From contig JAGAVJ010000056.1 in assembly GCA_017942005.1 (NCBI GenBank), positions 1-53,880 of the forward strand: 53,880 nucleotides of DNA, given 5' to 3'. The notes below the pieces were generated by a model. The model was not told the DNA's origin. It saw only the letters and a list, made by a program, of their open reading frames with translations, and did not search any database. Origin of the DNA: Clostridia bacterium. GTDB taxonomy: Bacteria; Bacillota; Clostridia; Oscillospirales; CAG-272. The translations under genes were made by a program, and so were the position numbers. Below are positions 18,849-27,571 of the stretch, piece by piece (the stretch's first letter is position 1; each line of letters starts with the position of its first letter).

Positions 18849-19727
18849 TCATTTCAACTGATACCATTTCGGTATTACACAGTGCATATCATCATACCAT
18901 TCCAACACCTGCGCCGCTTGCTTTTGCATGGTTTGGATTTCACTTTCACCGAATGGAATTGCCCAGGGAAGCGAACCGAGTGTGTTGGAACAAATATATA
19001 AAGCCAGCAGTTTCCAGAATTCTATCGGAATTTCGTTATGAAAATAGCCGTCTACCATACCGCAGGCAAATGCAGGCGCCGTCTGCACACACCAGACAAT
19101 GCGGTTAAATTCCTCCCATGGATCACCAAAATCGTACTTGTCAAAGTCGATGATGGTCAATATCCCCATTCGATCAATCATCATATTGCCTGTGTGATAA
19201 TCGCCATGCTGAAAGCACTGCGGTCTGCCATGCAGCAAGCAGCGATTTTCCTCAATATAACGCAGAAACGAATCACCGCCATGATGATACTTTAACGCAC
19301 AGTTTTGGTACATAACGATTTTCCGGTCAATTTTGGCATTGAATCGGCGTTCCCAATCCGGGACATCTGACGGCGCTGGAATTGTATGTATTTTTGCTAA
19401 AATTCGTCCGGCATCGATACCGTATTGATACTGCTTTTCTGTATCCATGGAAACAAGTACATCTTCTGCATCCTCGCCGTCAATCCAACTTTGGATAGTA
19501 TAAGCGCCCTCTTTGCAGGTACCAAATTCTATCGGCAGACACATGGGAATATGTAGCTTTGCTATTTCCTGCATTATTTCAAATTCATGTGTTTTCCGTT
19601 CCATGCACGCAATGGACGAAATGCGCAGAAGATACCTATGACCGTCTGCGGTTGCCGCTGCATATTTTAAATCTCCAGACCAGCCTTTATCAATGACAGT
19701 TTTTTGTACAATATCATCGTAAATCAT
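18849..19727 (-). CDS. Aminoglycoside phosphotransferase-family kinase
   Basis: A small-molecule kinase-like fold of about 292 residues. The catalytic loop HGDYHTGNMMID and the metal-binding IIDFDKYDFGDPWEEF are intact, so it is probably active. The substrate could be an antibiotic, choline-like molecule or sugar and cannot be told from sequence. The start 19727 is chosen because GAGGTG (the RBS) lies between a possible upstream ATG (19742) and this one. It ends convergently with the XRE gene region and is separated from tRNA-Trp by a terminator. Confidence 0.85.
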   Translation of the reverse strand: MIYDDIVQKTVIDKGWSGDLKYAAATADGHRYLLRISSIACMERKTHEFEIMQEIAKLHIPMCLPIEFGTCKEGAYTIQSWIDGEDAEDVLVSMDTEKQYQYGIDAGRILAKIHTIPAPSDVPDWERRFNAKIDRKIVMYQNCALKYHHGGDSFLRYIEENRCLLHGRPQCFQHGDYHTGNMMIDRMGILTIIDFDKYDFGDPWEEFNRIVWCVQTAPAFACGMVDGYFHNEIPIEFWKLLALYICSNTLGSLPWAIPFGESEIQTMQKQAAQVLEWYDDMHCVIPKWYQLK

Positions 19728-19807
19728 AGTGATACACCTCATACATCGCCATATACTTTAAGATTTCGCACGCATCACATTTGTTCAAGCAATTGTTTAA
19801 ATAATAT

Positions 19808-19849
19808 AAAAAAGAATCGACAAGATTCCATAGAAAATCGTCGATTCTT
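19808..19849 (-). terminator. Terminator after tRNA-Trp
   Basis: Minus-strand hairpin with 11-bp arms AAAGAATCGAC and its complement, followed by a T run. It ends the tRNA-Arg/tRNA-Trp transcript. Confidence 0.75.
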
Positions 19850-19925
19850 TGGCAGGGGCAGGAGGACTCGAACCCGCGACCCACGGTTTTGGAGACCGGT
19901 ACTCTACCAACTGAGCTATACCCCT
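19850..19925 (-). tRNA. tRNA-Trp (CCA anticodon)
   Basis: A cloverleaf is readable on the minus strand. The acceptor stem AGGGGTA pairs with TGCCCCT, the D arm is AGCTCAGTTGGTAGAG, the anticodon loop is CTCCAAA giving CCA, and the T arm contains GGGTTCGAGTCC. The 3' CCA is encoded. Co-transcribed with tRNA-Arg upstream. Confidence 0.95.
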
Positions 19926-19951
19926 ATATAGACCTGTTTTTATAACAGGTC

Positions 19952-20027
19952 TGGCGCGCCCTAGAGGATTCGAACCTCCGACCTACCGGTTCGTAGCCGG
20001 GCACTCTATCCGCTGAGCTAAGGGCGC
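19952..20027 (-). tRNA. tRNA-Arg (ACG anticodon)
   Basis: Minus-strand cloverleaf: acceptor GCGCCCT/AGGGCGC, D arm TAGCTCAGCGGATAGAG, anticodon loop CTACGAA giving ACG (probably edited to ICG), T arm AGGTTCGAATCCT. The 3' CCA is encoded. First gene of the tRNA pair, directly behind a consensus promoter. Confidence 0.95.
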
Positions 20028-20067
20028 ATATCGCAGCGAGAATTCATCTCTCGCTTCAACGATATAT

Positions 20068-20096
20068 ATTATACCGCATTTACCTTGATTTGTCAA
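20068..20096 (-). promoter_or_regulatory. Promoter of the tRNA-Arg/Trp operon
   Basis: Minus strand TTGACA (20091-20096), a 17-base spacer and TATAAT (20068-20073). Confidence 0.9.
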
Positions 20097-20160
20097 TAGC
20101 TTTTTTGAAATTTTTTCAAGAAAATGCAGTATCATAAAGATTTACTTGTCTTTATGCGTA

Positions 20161-21621
20161 TTATTCACCTTTTGCTTTCTGTATATCAGTTTCCAGAGAT
20201 TTCAAGGTTTTTGAAGCACGGGAGACATAATCCCGCATATTCTTTTTAAACATGGCGGCAAACAAACCGTCTTTGACCTTATCATTGAACATAGTATCGC
20301 CAAGGTCATAAAACACATTTTCGGTGATGATATCCAGCATCTGCGCCGATACACTGTCACGGCTGTATTTTTGCTTTAATGTAGTTTCATAATAGGCAGG
20401 CATGACGTCCCGATAAGAAAGGAAGTTCAATGTTTCCAGCACGGCGCCGATCATATCGGGATTTTCAATCGTTACCGGTACGGTCATGGTACGGGTTCCG
20501 GCTTCTGCCATTGTTCCATATTCCTTTTGGTCTGCATCAAATTTTGGAAACGGAATGATTCCGTAATCCGACTGCATATCCCGCAAAAGTCCGACACTGT
20601 ACAGGGTATGGTCGGCAAACAATGCCTGATCCGTCTGGAAAAAGGTATCTGTCAGATAATAGTTGTTGGAACTTTCAGACTTTGTCCACCAGAATCCAGG
20701 CTCCCAGAACAGGTCTGCAACCTTTGAATAGATTTCTTCGATTTTTGGGTCTGAAATCAAACGGATTTCCACATTCTTTTTGTTGTCTACAGCAATGGTA
20801 CGAACACGTGCCGCTGCCAGAAAATCAACAACGGTGGTATTGGAGCCGCCGACAAATCCGTAAATATCTTCCCGTCCCCATGTACCATCACCGCTGGCAT
20901 CGGAGATTGCCGCACGTGCCATTTCCGCCATTTTATCAAGTGTCCATGTACCCTCGATGACCAGATCATAGGGGTTTTCCAAATCCAGACGGTTTTGCAT
21001 ATCTTTATTGAACAAAAGCACATGCATCATATCGTATAAACCGAGATTGACGCAGCCATAGGACAAATAGGTTTTATCTGAAAGATTGATGGTATTGTTG
21101 ACCTCTCCAAACCACCATGGCTGTGTAAGATCAACATAGGGCAGGGAAGCGATATCATAAAAGCAGCCTTCCTGTGTGATGGAAAAGGCATTTCGTTCTA
21201 GAAGCATTGCGAGATCGTAGGCGTTGTCTCCGGCAGAAACAGAATTGCGGAAAAGCGAGAGGGAATCTGCGACGGTGGCGGCGACATGGTCATTCAAAAA
21301 TGTCAGATTGAATTTTTCTTCAATTGCTTTGGTTCTGCTGTACATGGTATCGTCAAGAATTTCGCCGACCTGTTCGTTATATGCGGTAACGGTGTGCTGT
21401 GTGGTTGAGTCACTTGTCAAAATGATGAACTCTGTACCGCCAAAATCGATTGCAGGTACGGGATCGGCAATCCCAGTATCCACAGTTTCCGCTGTGGCGG
21501 CAGTATTGCTTGTATCTGTCTCCTTGTTTGTATCGTTTGCTGTTGCTTTGCCGCAGGATGCAAGCAGGGATATCTGTATGCACAGTAGGGGAATAAGTAT
21601 CTTGTATTTTTTGTAATTCAT
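20161..21621 (-). CDS. Extracellular solute-binding lipoprotein (sugar ABC type)
   Basis: 486 residues. The N-terminus is a lipoprotein signal with lipobox LASC (Cys23), followed by a Thr/Asn/Asp-rich linker. The body resembles family-1 extracellular sugar-binding proteins (NAYDLAMLLERNAF, LDKMAEMARAAI, QALFADHTLYSVGLLRDM, YGIIPFPKFD). It is a paralogue of the lipoprotein at 43.9-45.4 kb; both share a YxDxxQPWW segment. No permease or ATPase genes lie next to it, so it must work with a transporter encoded elsewhere, or has another sensing role. Strong own promoter. Confidence 0.88.
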   Translation of the reverse strand: MNYKKYKILIPLLCIQISLLASCGKATANDTNKETDTSNTAATAETVDTGIADPVPAIDFGGTEFIILTSDSTTQHTVTAYNEQVGEILDDTMYSRTKAIEEKFNLTFLNDHVAATVADSLSLFRNSVSAGDNAYDLAMLLERNAFSITQEGCFYDIASLPYVDLTQPWWFGEVNNTINLSDKTYLSYGCVNLGLYDMMHVLLFNKDMQNRLDLENPYDLVIEGTWTLDKMAEMARAAISDASGDGTWGREDIYGFVGGSNTTVVDFLAAARVRTIAVDNKKNVEIRLISDPKIEEIYSKVADLFWEPGFWWTKSESSNNYYLTDTFFQTDQALFADHTLYSVGLLRDMQSDYGIIPFPKFDADQKEYGTMAEAGTRTMTVPVTIENPDMIGAVLETLNFLSYRDVMPAYYETTLKQKYSRDSVSAQMLDIITENVFYDLGDTMFNDKVKDGLFAAMFKKNMRDYVSRASKTLKSLETDIQKAKGE

Positions 21622-21655
21622 ACCGAATAATTCCTCTCGTTTTTAGAATAAATTC

Positions 21656-21684
21656 ATTATAACATACGATTTGAATTTTGTCAA
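21656..21684 (-). promoter_or_regulatory. Promoter of the sugar-binding lipoprotein
   Basis: Minus strand TTGACA (21679-21684), a 17-base spacer and TATAAT (21656-21661). Confidence 0.9.
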
Positions 21685-21788
21685 TCCTTTATAAAGAACG
21701 AATCATGGAAATTGTATTTCCTTTTCCTCCAAAAACAACAATGAGGAAAACTTTTGAAAAAGTTCCCCTCAAAATTGTTTATCGAGAT

Positions 21789-22499
21789 TTATATATCGAT
21801 TGTGTTGTTGTACTTCAACGGAAGCCGATCCTCATATAAAAAGGAGGTATCAGACAGTGTCAGACAGCGCGGCATGGAATACCCGTCCGGATTGTTTGCA
21901 AAATGAAAGATGGAAATGCTTGCGTGTGTGAAGTCAAACGATGCAAACGTATACTGCGGCGGAATCTGCAAAAGGACGGAAAGCCATGCCATACCAAATC
22001 CCTGATGACAGAAGACTGCAACACGGTCATCATTCGGACGTTCTATACGGTATTTTGCACCTTCACGGACATACCCTTGGCGGGAAAGAAAATCATCGGA
22101 AGCATTTTGAATGCGCGCGTATCCTTCCTTGCCGTTGATCATTCGGAAGCAGTCCAGCTCATACCAGTTATCGTTGGTATACTGCATGGACTCTTCCGTT
22201 TTGACGGTCGTATTCTGTTGATGGAATGCCCACATGGACTGTCCGTTTTCCATTTTTCCGGCAAAATCCTGCCATGCAAGCGCTTCTGAACACCATTCTT
22301 CAATTTCAATCGGAAGGTTTAGAATTTCACTGGTCGGCTTTGCTGTTGCAATTGCGCGCCCCAGTGGGGATGCGTAAATGCGGTCCAGTCCGTGTACCGC
22401 AAGTCTGCGTGCCAGTGCTTCTGCCTGACGCTGCCCAAGCGGAGTCAAACTGTCATGTACATAATCGGGGTCACCATGACGAATCAGATATAACAGCAT
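21789..22499 (-). CDS. Histidine phosphatase family protein
   Basis: 236 residues of the phosphoglycerate-mutase-like superfamily. The catalytic LIRHGDPDY is at the N-terminus, the second Arg region is DRIYASPLGRAIATAKPTSE, an acidic segment (EIEEW) follows, and the second His is in VAVFCHQGFGMAWL. It probably removes phosphate from a small metabolite. It follows the GNAT gene by 15 bases on the same strand, sharing the promoter upstream of that gene. Confidence 0.88.
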   Translation of the reverse strand: MLLYLIRHGDPDYVHDSLTPLGQRQAEALARRLAVHGLDRIYASPLGRAIATAKPTSEILNLPIEIEEWCSEALAWQDFAGKMENGQSMWAFHQQNTTVKTEESMQYTNDNWYELDCFRMINGKEGYARIQNASDDFLSRQGYVREGAKYRIERPNDDRVAVFCHQGFGMAWLSVLLQIPPQYTFASFDFTHASISIFHFANNPDGYSMPRCLTLSDTSFLYEDRLPLKYNNTIDI

Positions 22500-22514
22500 C
22501 TGCGATACTGCTCC

Positions 22515-23015
22515 TTATCCCTGATACATACCGCGGTATACACCGGGTCTGGAATCTTCAATTACGATAGCGCCGCACACCTTTTTATAGAAATCGACGG
22601 GACCTGCAGAGCCGATGATGCCGTATCCGTAGCCTTCTTCTTTCATGGCGTTCAGGCACGCCAGCAAAAGCGCTTTGCCGATACCCTGACCGCGTTCCTT
22701 TTCATCGACACCGGTAGGGCCGAAGAAGCCTTTCACCGTTGCATCATAGCAGGCAAAGCCGAGCATTTCCGGCTTGATGCGGCCGTCTTCCTCAACCGTT
22801 TCACGAATTGCGATATAAATGCCTTTTGGAGAACGGAAAAAGGCGTTTTCTGCTTCACTTGCCCAGCCGTCGCTGAAATGCTTTTGAATCCAGGAGATGA
22901 CACCCCAGTTTTCCGGTCCGATTGGACGGCGGATGACAATATTCTTTTTTGCAAGTGCATCAATGTCGGGCTGTGCCGATGGGATATTGTACAGTTTTAC
23001 CAATAAATCTGCCAT
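22515..23015 (-). CDS. GNAT-family N-acetyltransferase
   Basis: About 166 residues. The acetyl-CoA-binding stretch is KERGQGIGKALLLACLNAMKEEGYGYGIIG, preceded by GFFGPTGVD, and PVDFYKKVCGAIVI closes the domain. Start chosen at 23015 (MADLLVKLYN): the RBS AAAGGA lies 12 bases upstream, whereas an earlier in-frame ATG at 23054 has none. First gene of a two-gene operon with the histidine phosphatase. Confidence 0.87.
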   Translation of the reverse strand: MADLLVKLYNIPSAQPDIDALAKKNIVIRRPIGPENWGVISWIQKHFSDGWASEAENAFFRSPKGIYIAIRETVEEDGRIKPEMLGFACYDATVKGFFGPTGVDEKERGQGIGKALLLACLNAMKEEGYGYGIIGSAGPVDFYKKVCGAIVIEDSRPGVYRGMYQG

Positions 23016-23057
23016 AAGAGTGATAATTCCTTTCTTTGGGAAAAATTTTTTCAAATT

Positions 23058-23086
23058 ATTATATCACAGAATGAACTGTTTGTCAA
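23058..23086 (-). promoter_or_regulatory. Promoter of the GNAT/histidine phosphatase operon
   Basis: Minus strand TTGACA (23081-23086), a 17-base spacer and TATAAT (23058-23063). Confidence 0.9.
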
Positions 23087-23093
23087 TTCTGTT

Positions 23094-24935
23094 TTATGCA
23101 CGGGAAAACGTGAGCTTGTAAGCGGCATCGGTGATATTGTCCGGCGTTTTCAGTGTGATGCGGTACAACGTTTCCCGCTGCCATTCGCGTGCAATTTTTC
23201 CGCCTTTTAGGTCAATCGGTTCCACACTTGCATGGAGTGCGGGATCGAATTCAGCCTTGTGTCCGGATGGAAAACGAATGGTATTTCCATCGATGACAGG
23301 TTCATCTACAGTCAGGTAATGGAATGCGGCAGAGCTGGGAGTGTTTAGCTTCAGCATATCGGTAATGGTGGCGATACCATCCAAAAGCTGTGCACTGCGC
23401 CTGTAAGAACAAATATTTGCTTCTTTGGGGTAGGCATCTTTTAATTCCAGCACCAGAACGCCGGTATTCTCATCATAGGAGAGGGTTTGTGCATGATATT
23501 GACCTCCCGGCTGCTGTTCGATGCCGTTGATTTCCGGTATGTTGTGATATCGTCCGCGCATGGCCCAGAGCGTATAGCGCTTTTCGCTGAAGGTATCCTT
23601 ACAATATTGTTCTACACCGGCATCCATGATGATAGGTGTACCGTTGTCAAATAAAATAAATTGACCTACATCATTATGGTTGTGGCTTTCACTGTTGTGT
23701 CCGCCTTTGAGCGCCAGAAACATTCCGTTTTCTTCCTGTGTGATAGCGACCTGCAAATCCGGGAAGAAGGTGTATGGTGCAGGAATAAAGGTCTGTTTTT
23801 CCGGAATCGGATCAGAAAGGTTTGCATAAAAACGATAAGAATGGGTGTCCGATATCGGGCACTGTTCCGGATTGCGTACAATGTGGGAAGCAAATGCGGA
23901 CAAACGCGGGGAATGCACCTTTTGTCCCATACGTGCAATCATGCGGAAGTCGGGATGAAGCTTTGAGGAAGCGTCCGCAAAGTTGATATACTGATCCTTT
24001 TTTATGGAAACATGCATGATGTATTCACAGAACCGGCGAACCAGTGTGTCGTCAAATACGTTGATTGTACCGCCGGATATGTCGTACAGGATCTCCAAAC
24101 AGTCAAACAGCGCGCCGCCCGCGGCATCCCAATATCCGGGGCCTTCATCACAGCCGCCGTCATCCGGTAGACACACGGCATAACGGTCGAGAATGGTCAT
24201 ACAGCGTTCGACACCAAAACGGCGTTTTTCATCGTCTTCCTCACAGAGTGCGATGACAGTCAGCACGTTGGAAATGATCCACGGTGTCCAGTTATTCAGT
24301 ACATTGCCGCGCGTTCCCATCCACCAGTCATGGTCATAGGTATAAAACGGGTGCAGAATACGCTGCTTTAACTGGGTGAGAAGCCGGCGGCGGATGACTG
24401 GATTTTCTTTATCCAGTAAATCGCCGGTAAGATACCACAGCCATGCCAGCTGCCCGCCGGTACTTGCAGAAAACAGATCGATATGCTTCATATCGTCCCC
24501 GGGTTCTTCTGTGGAGAAGGTGTCGGGAAGGGAAACGACACTGCCTGTGACGGGCTTTCCGGACCAGTTGTGTGCCGGAAGAATCCAGGTCGATTCCTCC
24601 ATAATATGCCACAAGCCGTCAATGATTCTGTCAGTAAAGCGTCCTTTTTCTTCTGCAAGCTCTGCCATGGCGAAGGTTGTCAGCATAGAACGCCGTTTAA
24701 AGTACAATCCCTCATAATTGGAACGGTTGCCGTTGCGGACAAACTGCATGTACACACTGGCATTTAATTGCGGATACGGCGTTTCAAATAATGCTTCTGC
24801 CTGCGATACAAATTGATTTTGATAGGGAAGCAGTATTTTGTGAATATCGAAATCAGTGCGGAGAAACGGATGAAAGGCGCTTTGAGATACAACCGACTTG
24901 GCGGTTATCCCACGTTTTGCAAAAAGAATTCCCAT
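23094..24935 (-). CDS. Heparinase II/III-like polysaccharide lyase
   Basis: About 613 residues. The N-terminal half is an alpha/alpha toroid (FAMAELAEEKGRFTDRII, DLFSASTGGQLAWLWYLTGDLL, CDEGPGYWDAAGGALFDCLEILYD). The C-terminal half is a beta-sandwich with the family-typical HNSESHNHNDVGQFILF and GVEQYCKDTF. The histidines and tyrosines in these segments are candidate catalytic residues. No signal peptide is seen, so it may act on imported uronic-acid oligosaccharides. Start 24935 is used because GGAGG (RBS) overlaps the first codons of the longer frame. Substrate unknown. Confidence 0.82.
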   Translation of the reverse strand: MGILFAKRGITAKSVVSQSAFHPFLRTDFDIHKILLPYQNQFVSQAEALFETPYPQLNASVYMQFVRNGNRSNYEGLYFKRRSMLTTFAMAELAEEKGRFTDRIIDGLWHIMEESTWILPAHNWSGKPVTGSVVSLPDTFSTEEPGDDMKHIDLFSASTGGQLAWLWYLTGDLLDKENPVIRRRLLTQLKQRILHPFYTYDHDWWMGTRGNVLNNWTPWIISNVLTVIALCEEDDEKRRFGVERCMTILDRYAVCLPDDGGCDEGPGYWDAAGGALFDCLEILYDISGGTINVFDDTLVRRFCEYIMHVSIKKDQYINFADASSKLHPDFRMIARMGQKVHSPRLSAFASHIVRNPEQCPISDTHSYRFYANLSDPIPEKQTFIPAPYTFFPDLQVAITQEENGMFLALKGGHNSESHNHNDVGQFILFDNGTPIIMDAGVEQYCKDTFSEKRYTLWAMRGRYHNIPEINGIEQQPGGQYHAQTLSYDENTGVLVLELKDAYPKEANICSYRRSAQLLDGIATITDMLKLNTPSSAAFHYLTVDEPVIDGNTIRFPSGHKAEFDPALHASVEPIDLKGGKIAREWQRETLYRITLKTPDNITDAAYKLTFSRA

Positions 24936-25104
24936 ACTGATAATAGCCTCCATTACTTTATAAAAATATCCGATAGAACTATTATACCTTGCTGCTCAAA
25001 ATTTTTCCATTGACATTATATACAAAATTTTGCAGCTGAATTTGGCAATAATGACGAAATATTGCTTTGCTCAAAAAAACAAAGATGAGATTTCCAGATT
25101 TGTC

Positions 25105-25133
25105 TTGATTTTCCTTGAAAAGTAGGATATAAT
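25105..25133 (+). promoter_or_regulatory. Promoter of the Gfo/Idh/MocA gene
   Basis: TTGATT (25105-25110), a 17-base spacer and TATAAT (25128-25133). A hairpin TCGCATG/CATGCGA follows at about 25195-25216, upstream of the RBS AGAGGAAG. Confidence 0.8.
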
Positions 25134-25237
25134 AAATAGGAGAGGATTCCATCTCAAACGAAGCATTTCCCGATAGAAGGGAACGGAACAATTTCGCATG
25201 AATTTGCACATGCGATGAAAGAGGAAGCGTGACCATT

Positions 25238-26272
25238 ATGATAAAAACACCTCTGCGCATCGGTATTGTCGGAACCAATTTTGTGCATGACTGGCTGGCG
25301 GAAGCTGCCGCGTCCATCGATTGTGTGACTGTAACCGCTGTGTATTCGAGAAACCAGGAAACCGGCGATGCCTTTGCCCAAAAACACCACATTCCCAATG
25401 TATTCTGCGATTTTGAAGCATTTTTGTCCTCAGATGTCATCGATGCGGTTTATATCGCAAGTCCGAATTTTGCCCATTGCGCACAGACCGTTGCTGCACT
25501 GAATCATAAAAAGCATGTACTGTGTGAAAAGGTGATTGCTGCAAACAGCAGAGAACTGTCCCAGATGATGGATGCTGCTAAGAAAAACGGCTGTGTGCTG
25601 ATGGAAGCAATGCGGCCTGCCCACGATCCATGCTTTACACTGGTGAAGGAACAGCTTCCAAAGCTTGGCAAACTGCGTCGTGTCGTACTTGAGTTCTGTC
25701 AATATTCTTCCCGTTATGATAAGTTCAAAAACGGTGAGATTATGAACGCATTCAATCCGGATTATTCCAATGCGGCGGTTATGGACATTGGCTGTTATAT
25801 TTTGCATGTGGCAGCGTTTCTGTTTGGCAGACCCAAACAGATTCTTTCCACATCGGTGATGCTGCACAACGGCTTTGAAGGTGCCGGACATGTTCTGTTG
25901 GATTATGGGGATATGAAGGCGGAGCTTTCCTATTCCAAAATTACAGATTCCGTTACGCCGAGTTTCTTTATGGGGGAAGACGGAACCTTGATGCTCGATA
26001 AAATAACGCTGCCCAGCGATTTGCGGATTGTATATCATAAAGGCAGTCCCAATTATAAAAACGCGGAAAGCCATGAAGAAAAAATCCCGTTTACACCGGT
26101 TGACAACAATATGATTTATGAGCTTGCAGATTTTGCAGCGCTTTGCCAAAATGGGACAGAGATGCATCCGTATTTAGAGGCGTCTGTCATTACACTGGAA
26201 ATGATTGATGAAATCCGGCGGCAAAATGGCATCGTTTTTCCAAGTGACAGGGAAGCAGATATCGGTTTTTGA
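25238..26272 (+). CDS. Gfo/Idh/MocA-family oxidoreductase
   Basis: NAD(P)-dependent dehydrogenase of 344 residues. The Rossmann motif is IGIVGTNFVHDW, followed by VYSRNQETGDAFA and the family EKP-like motif as CEKVIAANSRE. The C-terminal domain has DIGCYILHVAAFLFG, a typical substrate-site Asp/His pattern. Start ATG 25238 is preferred over GTG 25229 because the RBS AGAGGAAG lies 10 bases upstream. Such enzymes oxidise or reduce sugars, inositols or bile-pigment-like compounds; the substrate here is unknown. Confidence 0.88.
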   Translation: MIKTPLRIGIVGTNFVHDWLAEAAASIDCVTVTAVYSRNQETGDAFAQKHHIPNVFCDFEAFLSSDVIDAVYIASPNFAHCAQTVAALNHKKHVLCEKVIAANSRELSQMMDAAKKNGCVLMEAMRPAHDPCFTLVKEQLPKLGKLRRVVLEFCQYSSRYDKFKNGEIMNAFNPDYSNAAVMDIGCYILHVAAFLFGRPKQILSTSVMLHNGFEGAGHVLLDYGDMKAELSYSKITDSVTPSFFMGEDGTLMLDKITLPSDLRIVYHKGSPNYKNAESHEEKIPFTPVDNNMIYELADFAALCQNGTEMHPYLEASVITLEMIDEIRRQNGIVFPSDREADIGF

Positions 26273-26319
26273 CAATTTCATGCATGAATATTGAATCGTA
26301 TAGAGAAAGGATATGACAC

Positions 26320-26334
26320 CTGTGTGATACACAG
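26320..26334 (+). promoter_or_regulatory. Leader hairpin between RBS and start codon
   Basis: A stem CTGTGT/ACACAG with a 3-base loop separates the Shine-Dalgarno AGAAAGGA (about 26304-26311) from the ATG at 26354. Confidence 0.5.
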
Positions 26335-26353
26335 ATGTTTATAGTAAAACAGT

Positions 26354-26806
26354 ATGAATCCCAATTTACCGCTTGTATTATGTTTTGGTCTGGATTCCAA
26401 ACAGGCTTCTGCATTGCGGGTTCTGTGTGTCAAGTTTGGTATGCAGTATATATCTGTCAAGGAAGCGCAGTATGGAGAAACCATTGGCGTGCTCGCCGGT
26501 CTTGATGCGCCGCAGAATGTACCGTATACAGAGGACTGTGCTTTGGCAGAACCGATGCTGGTATTCTGCAATCTGACAACACAGCAGATTAGTTCGTTTT
26601 TAGGGGAAGCACGCCGCGCAAAATTTGCGCGTCCGTCTCTGATGGCAGCATTTACGGAAACCAACCGTGTATGGACGCCTGCGGCATTGCAAAAACAGCT
26701 GGCCGAAGAACGTGTGATGATGCAGACGCGCATGAAGTCCATCCATGAAGGACATGAGCATACCCATACGCATAAGCATACAGAGGAGCAAAAGCCCGAA
26801 AAATAG
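26354..26806 (+). CDS. DUF3783-like protein with His-rich tail
   Basis: 150 residues. The middle shows the DUF3783-like pattern: LVFCNLTTQQISSFLGEARRA and RPSLMAAFTETNRVWTP, followed by a basic helix. The C-terminal tail HEGHEHTHTHKHTEEQ alternates His with Thr, Lys and Glu and could bind zinc, nickel or copper. The function of the family is not known. No signal peptide. It follows the oxidoreductase by about 80 bases and may be read from the same promoter. It has a structured leader of the kind seen elsewhere in the window. Confidence 0.65.
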   Translation: MNPNLPLVLCFGLDSKQASALRVLCVKFGMQYISVKEAQYGETIGVLAGLDAPQNVPYTEDCALAEPMLVFCNLTTQQISSFLGEARRAKFARPSLMAAFTETNRVWTPAALQKQLAEERVMMQTRMKSIHEGHEHTHTHKHTEEQKPEK

Positions 26807-26833
26807 ATTTTTAGCATTTCTATTTAGAAAGGA

Positions 26834-26905
26834 GATAACATTTTACCAGTTCAGCGTTAGCTTTTACTGAACATTTCAGCGAACGCTGAACGTATAAAAG
26901 TTATC
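26834..26905 (+). promoter_or_regulatory. Large leader hairpin between RBS and start codon
   Basis: After the Shine-Dalgarno AGAAAGGAG, an outer stem GATAAC/GTTATC (26834-26839 and 26900-26905) encloses a perfect inner stem GTTCAGCG/CGCTGAAC (26849-26856 and 26884-26891). The ATG follows 9 bases later at 26915. The unfolded RBS-to-start distance would be about 80 bases. Confidence 0.65.
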
Positions 26906-26914
26906 ATCATAATT

Positions 26915-27475
26915 ATGACAAACACAACACATAAACCGCATATCATCGGGATTTCCGGACCGTCCGGCTCCGGGAAGTCCACACTGAGCAAATATCTTGC
27001 AGAAAATTTACCTGGCGCCGTTGTCATCTGTTCTGACCGTTATTTCAAAAAGGAGCTGCCAAAAATGATCTCACCCTTGGATGGGGAAGAATATCCGGAC
27101 TGGAACCATCCGACATCTGTGGATTTTGATGCGATGGCGGCGGAAATTGAGGCATTGTGCGAAAATCCTGAGATACAATATCTGTTGGTCGATGGCGCTT
27201 ATATTTACTGCAATGAAAAAATCCGCAAAATGCTGGATTACAAAATTTTTGTCACAGCGCAGCTGGAGACGCGCTTGTATCGCAGAATCTGCCGGAATAT
27301 CAAGGAAAAAGGGCAGACGCCGGAGTTTATCGGCGGCTATTATCTTGCCTGCGTCCGATACAGAGAGGCTGAGTATTCGGTTCCGTCCAGACGATTTGCA
27401 GATTTAATCGTCGACAACGAGCACAATTTTATCCCATCGAAGGAACAAATTTTAGGGAAATTGAAAATAATCTGA
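26915..27475 (+). CDS. P-loop nucleoside/uridine kinase-like protein
   Basis: 186 residues. Walker A is GISGPSGSGKSTLSKYL near residue 14, followed by VICSDRYFKKELPKM and DWNHPTSVDFDAMAAEI. This is the acceptor-site pattern of the uridine kinase/phosphoribulokinase group. Basic residues in RICRNIKEKG could form the lid. It probably phosphorylates a nucleoside or similar molecule in salvage. The substrate is inferred only at superfamily level. Confidence 0.78.
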   Translation: MTNTTHKPHIIGISGPSGSGKSTLSKYLAENLPGAVVICSDRYFKKELPKMISPLDGEEYPDWNHPTSVDFDAMAAEIEALCENPEIQYLLVDGAYIYCNEKIRKMLDYKIFVTAQLETRLYRRICRNIKEKGQTPEFIGGYYLACVRYREAEYSVPSRRFADLIVDNEHNFIPSKEQILGKLKII

Positions 27476-27491
27476 AAATTAAGGCAAAAAG

Positions 27492-27521
27492 CTTTGCTTT
27501 TTCTGCCGAAATGTGATATAC
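27492..27521 (+). promoter_or_regulatory. Promoter of the unknown 445-residue protein
   Basis: A TTGCTT-type -35 near 27493 and a TATACT -10 near 27516, spaced 17 bases. Confidence 0.65.
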
Positions 27522-27571
27522 TATACATCATAGAACTTGATACATTCCTAAGAAAGGATTTTTACTCTATT

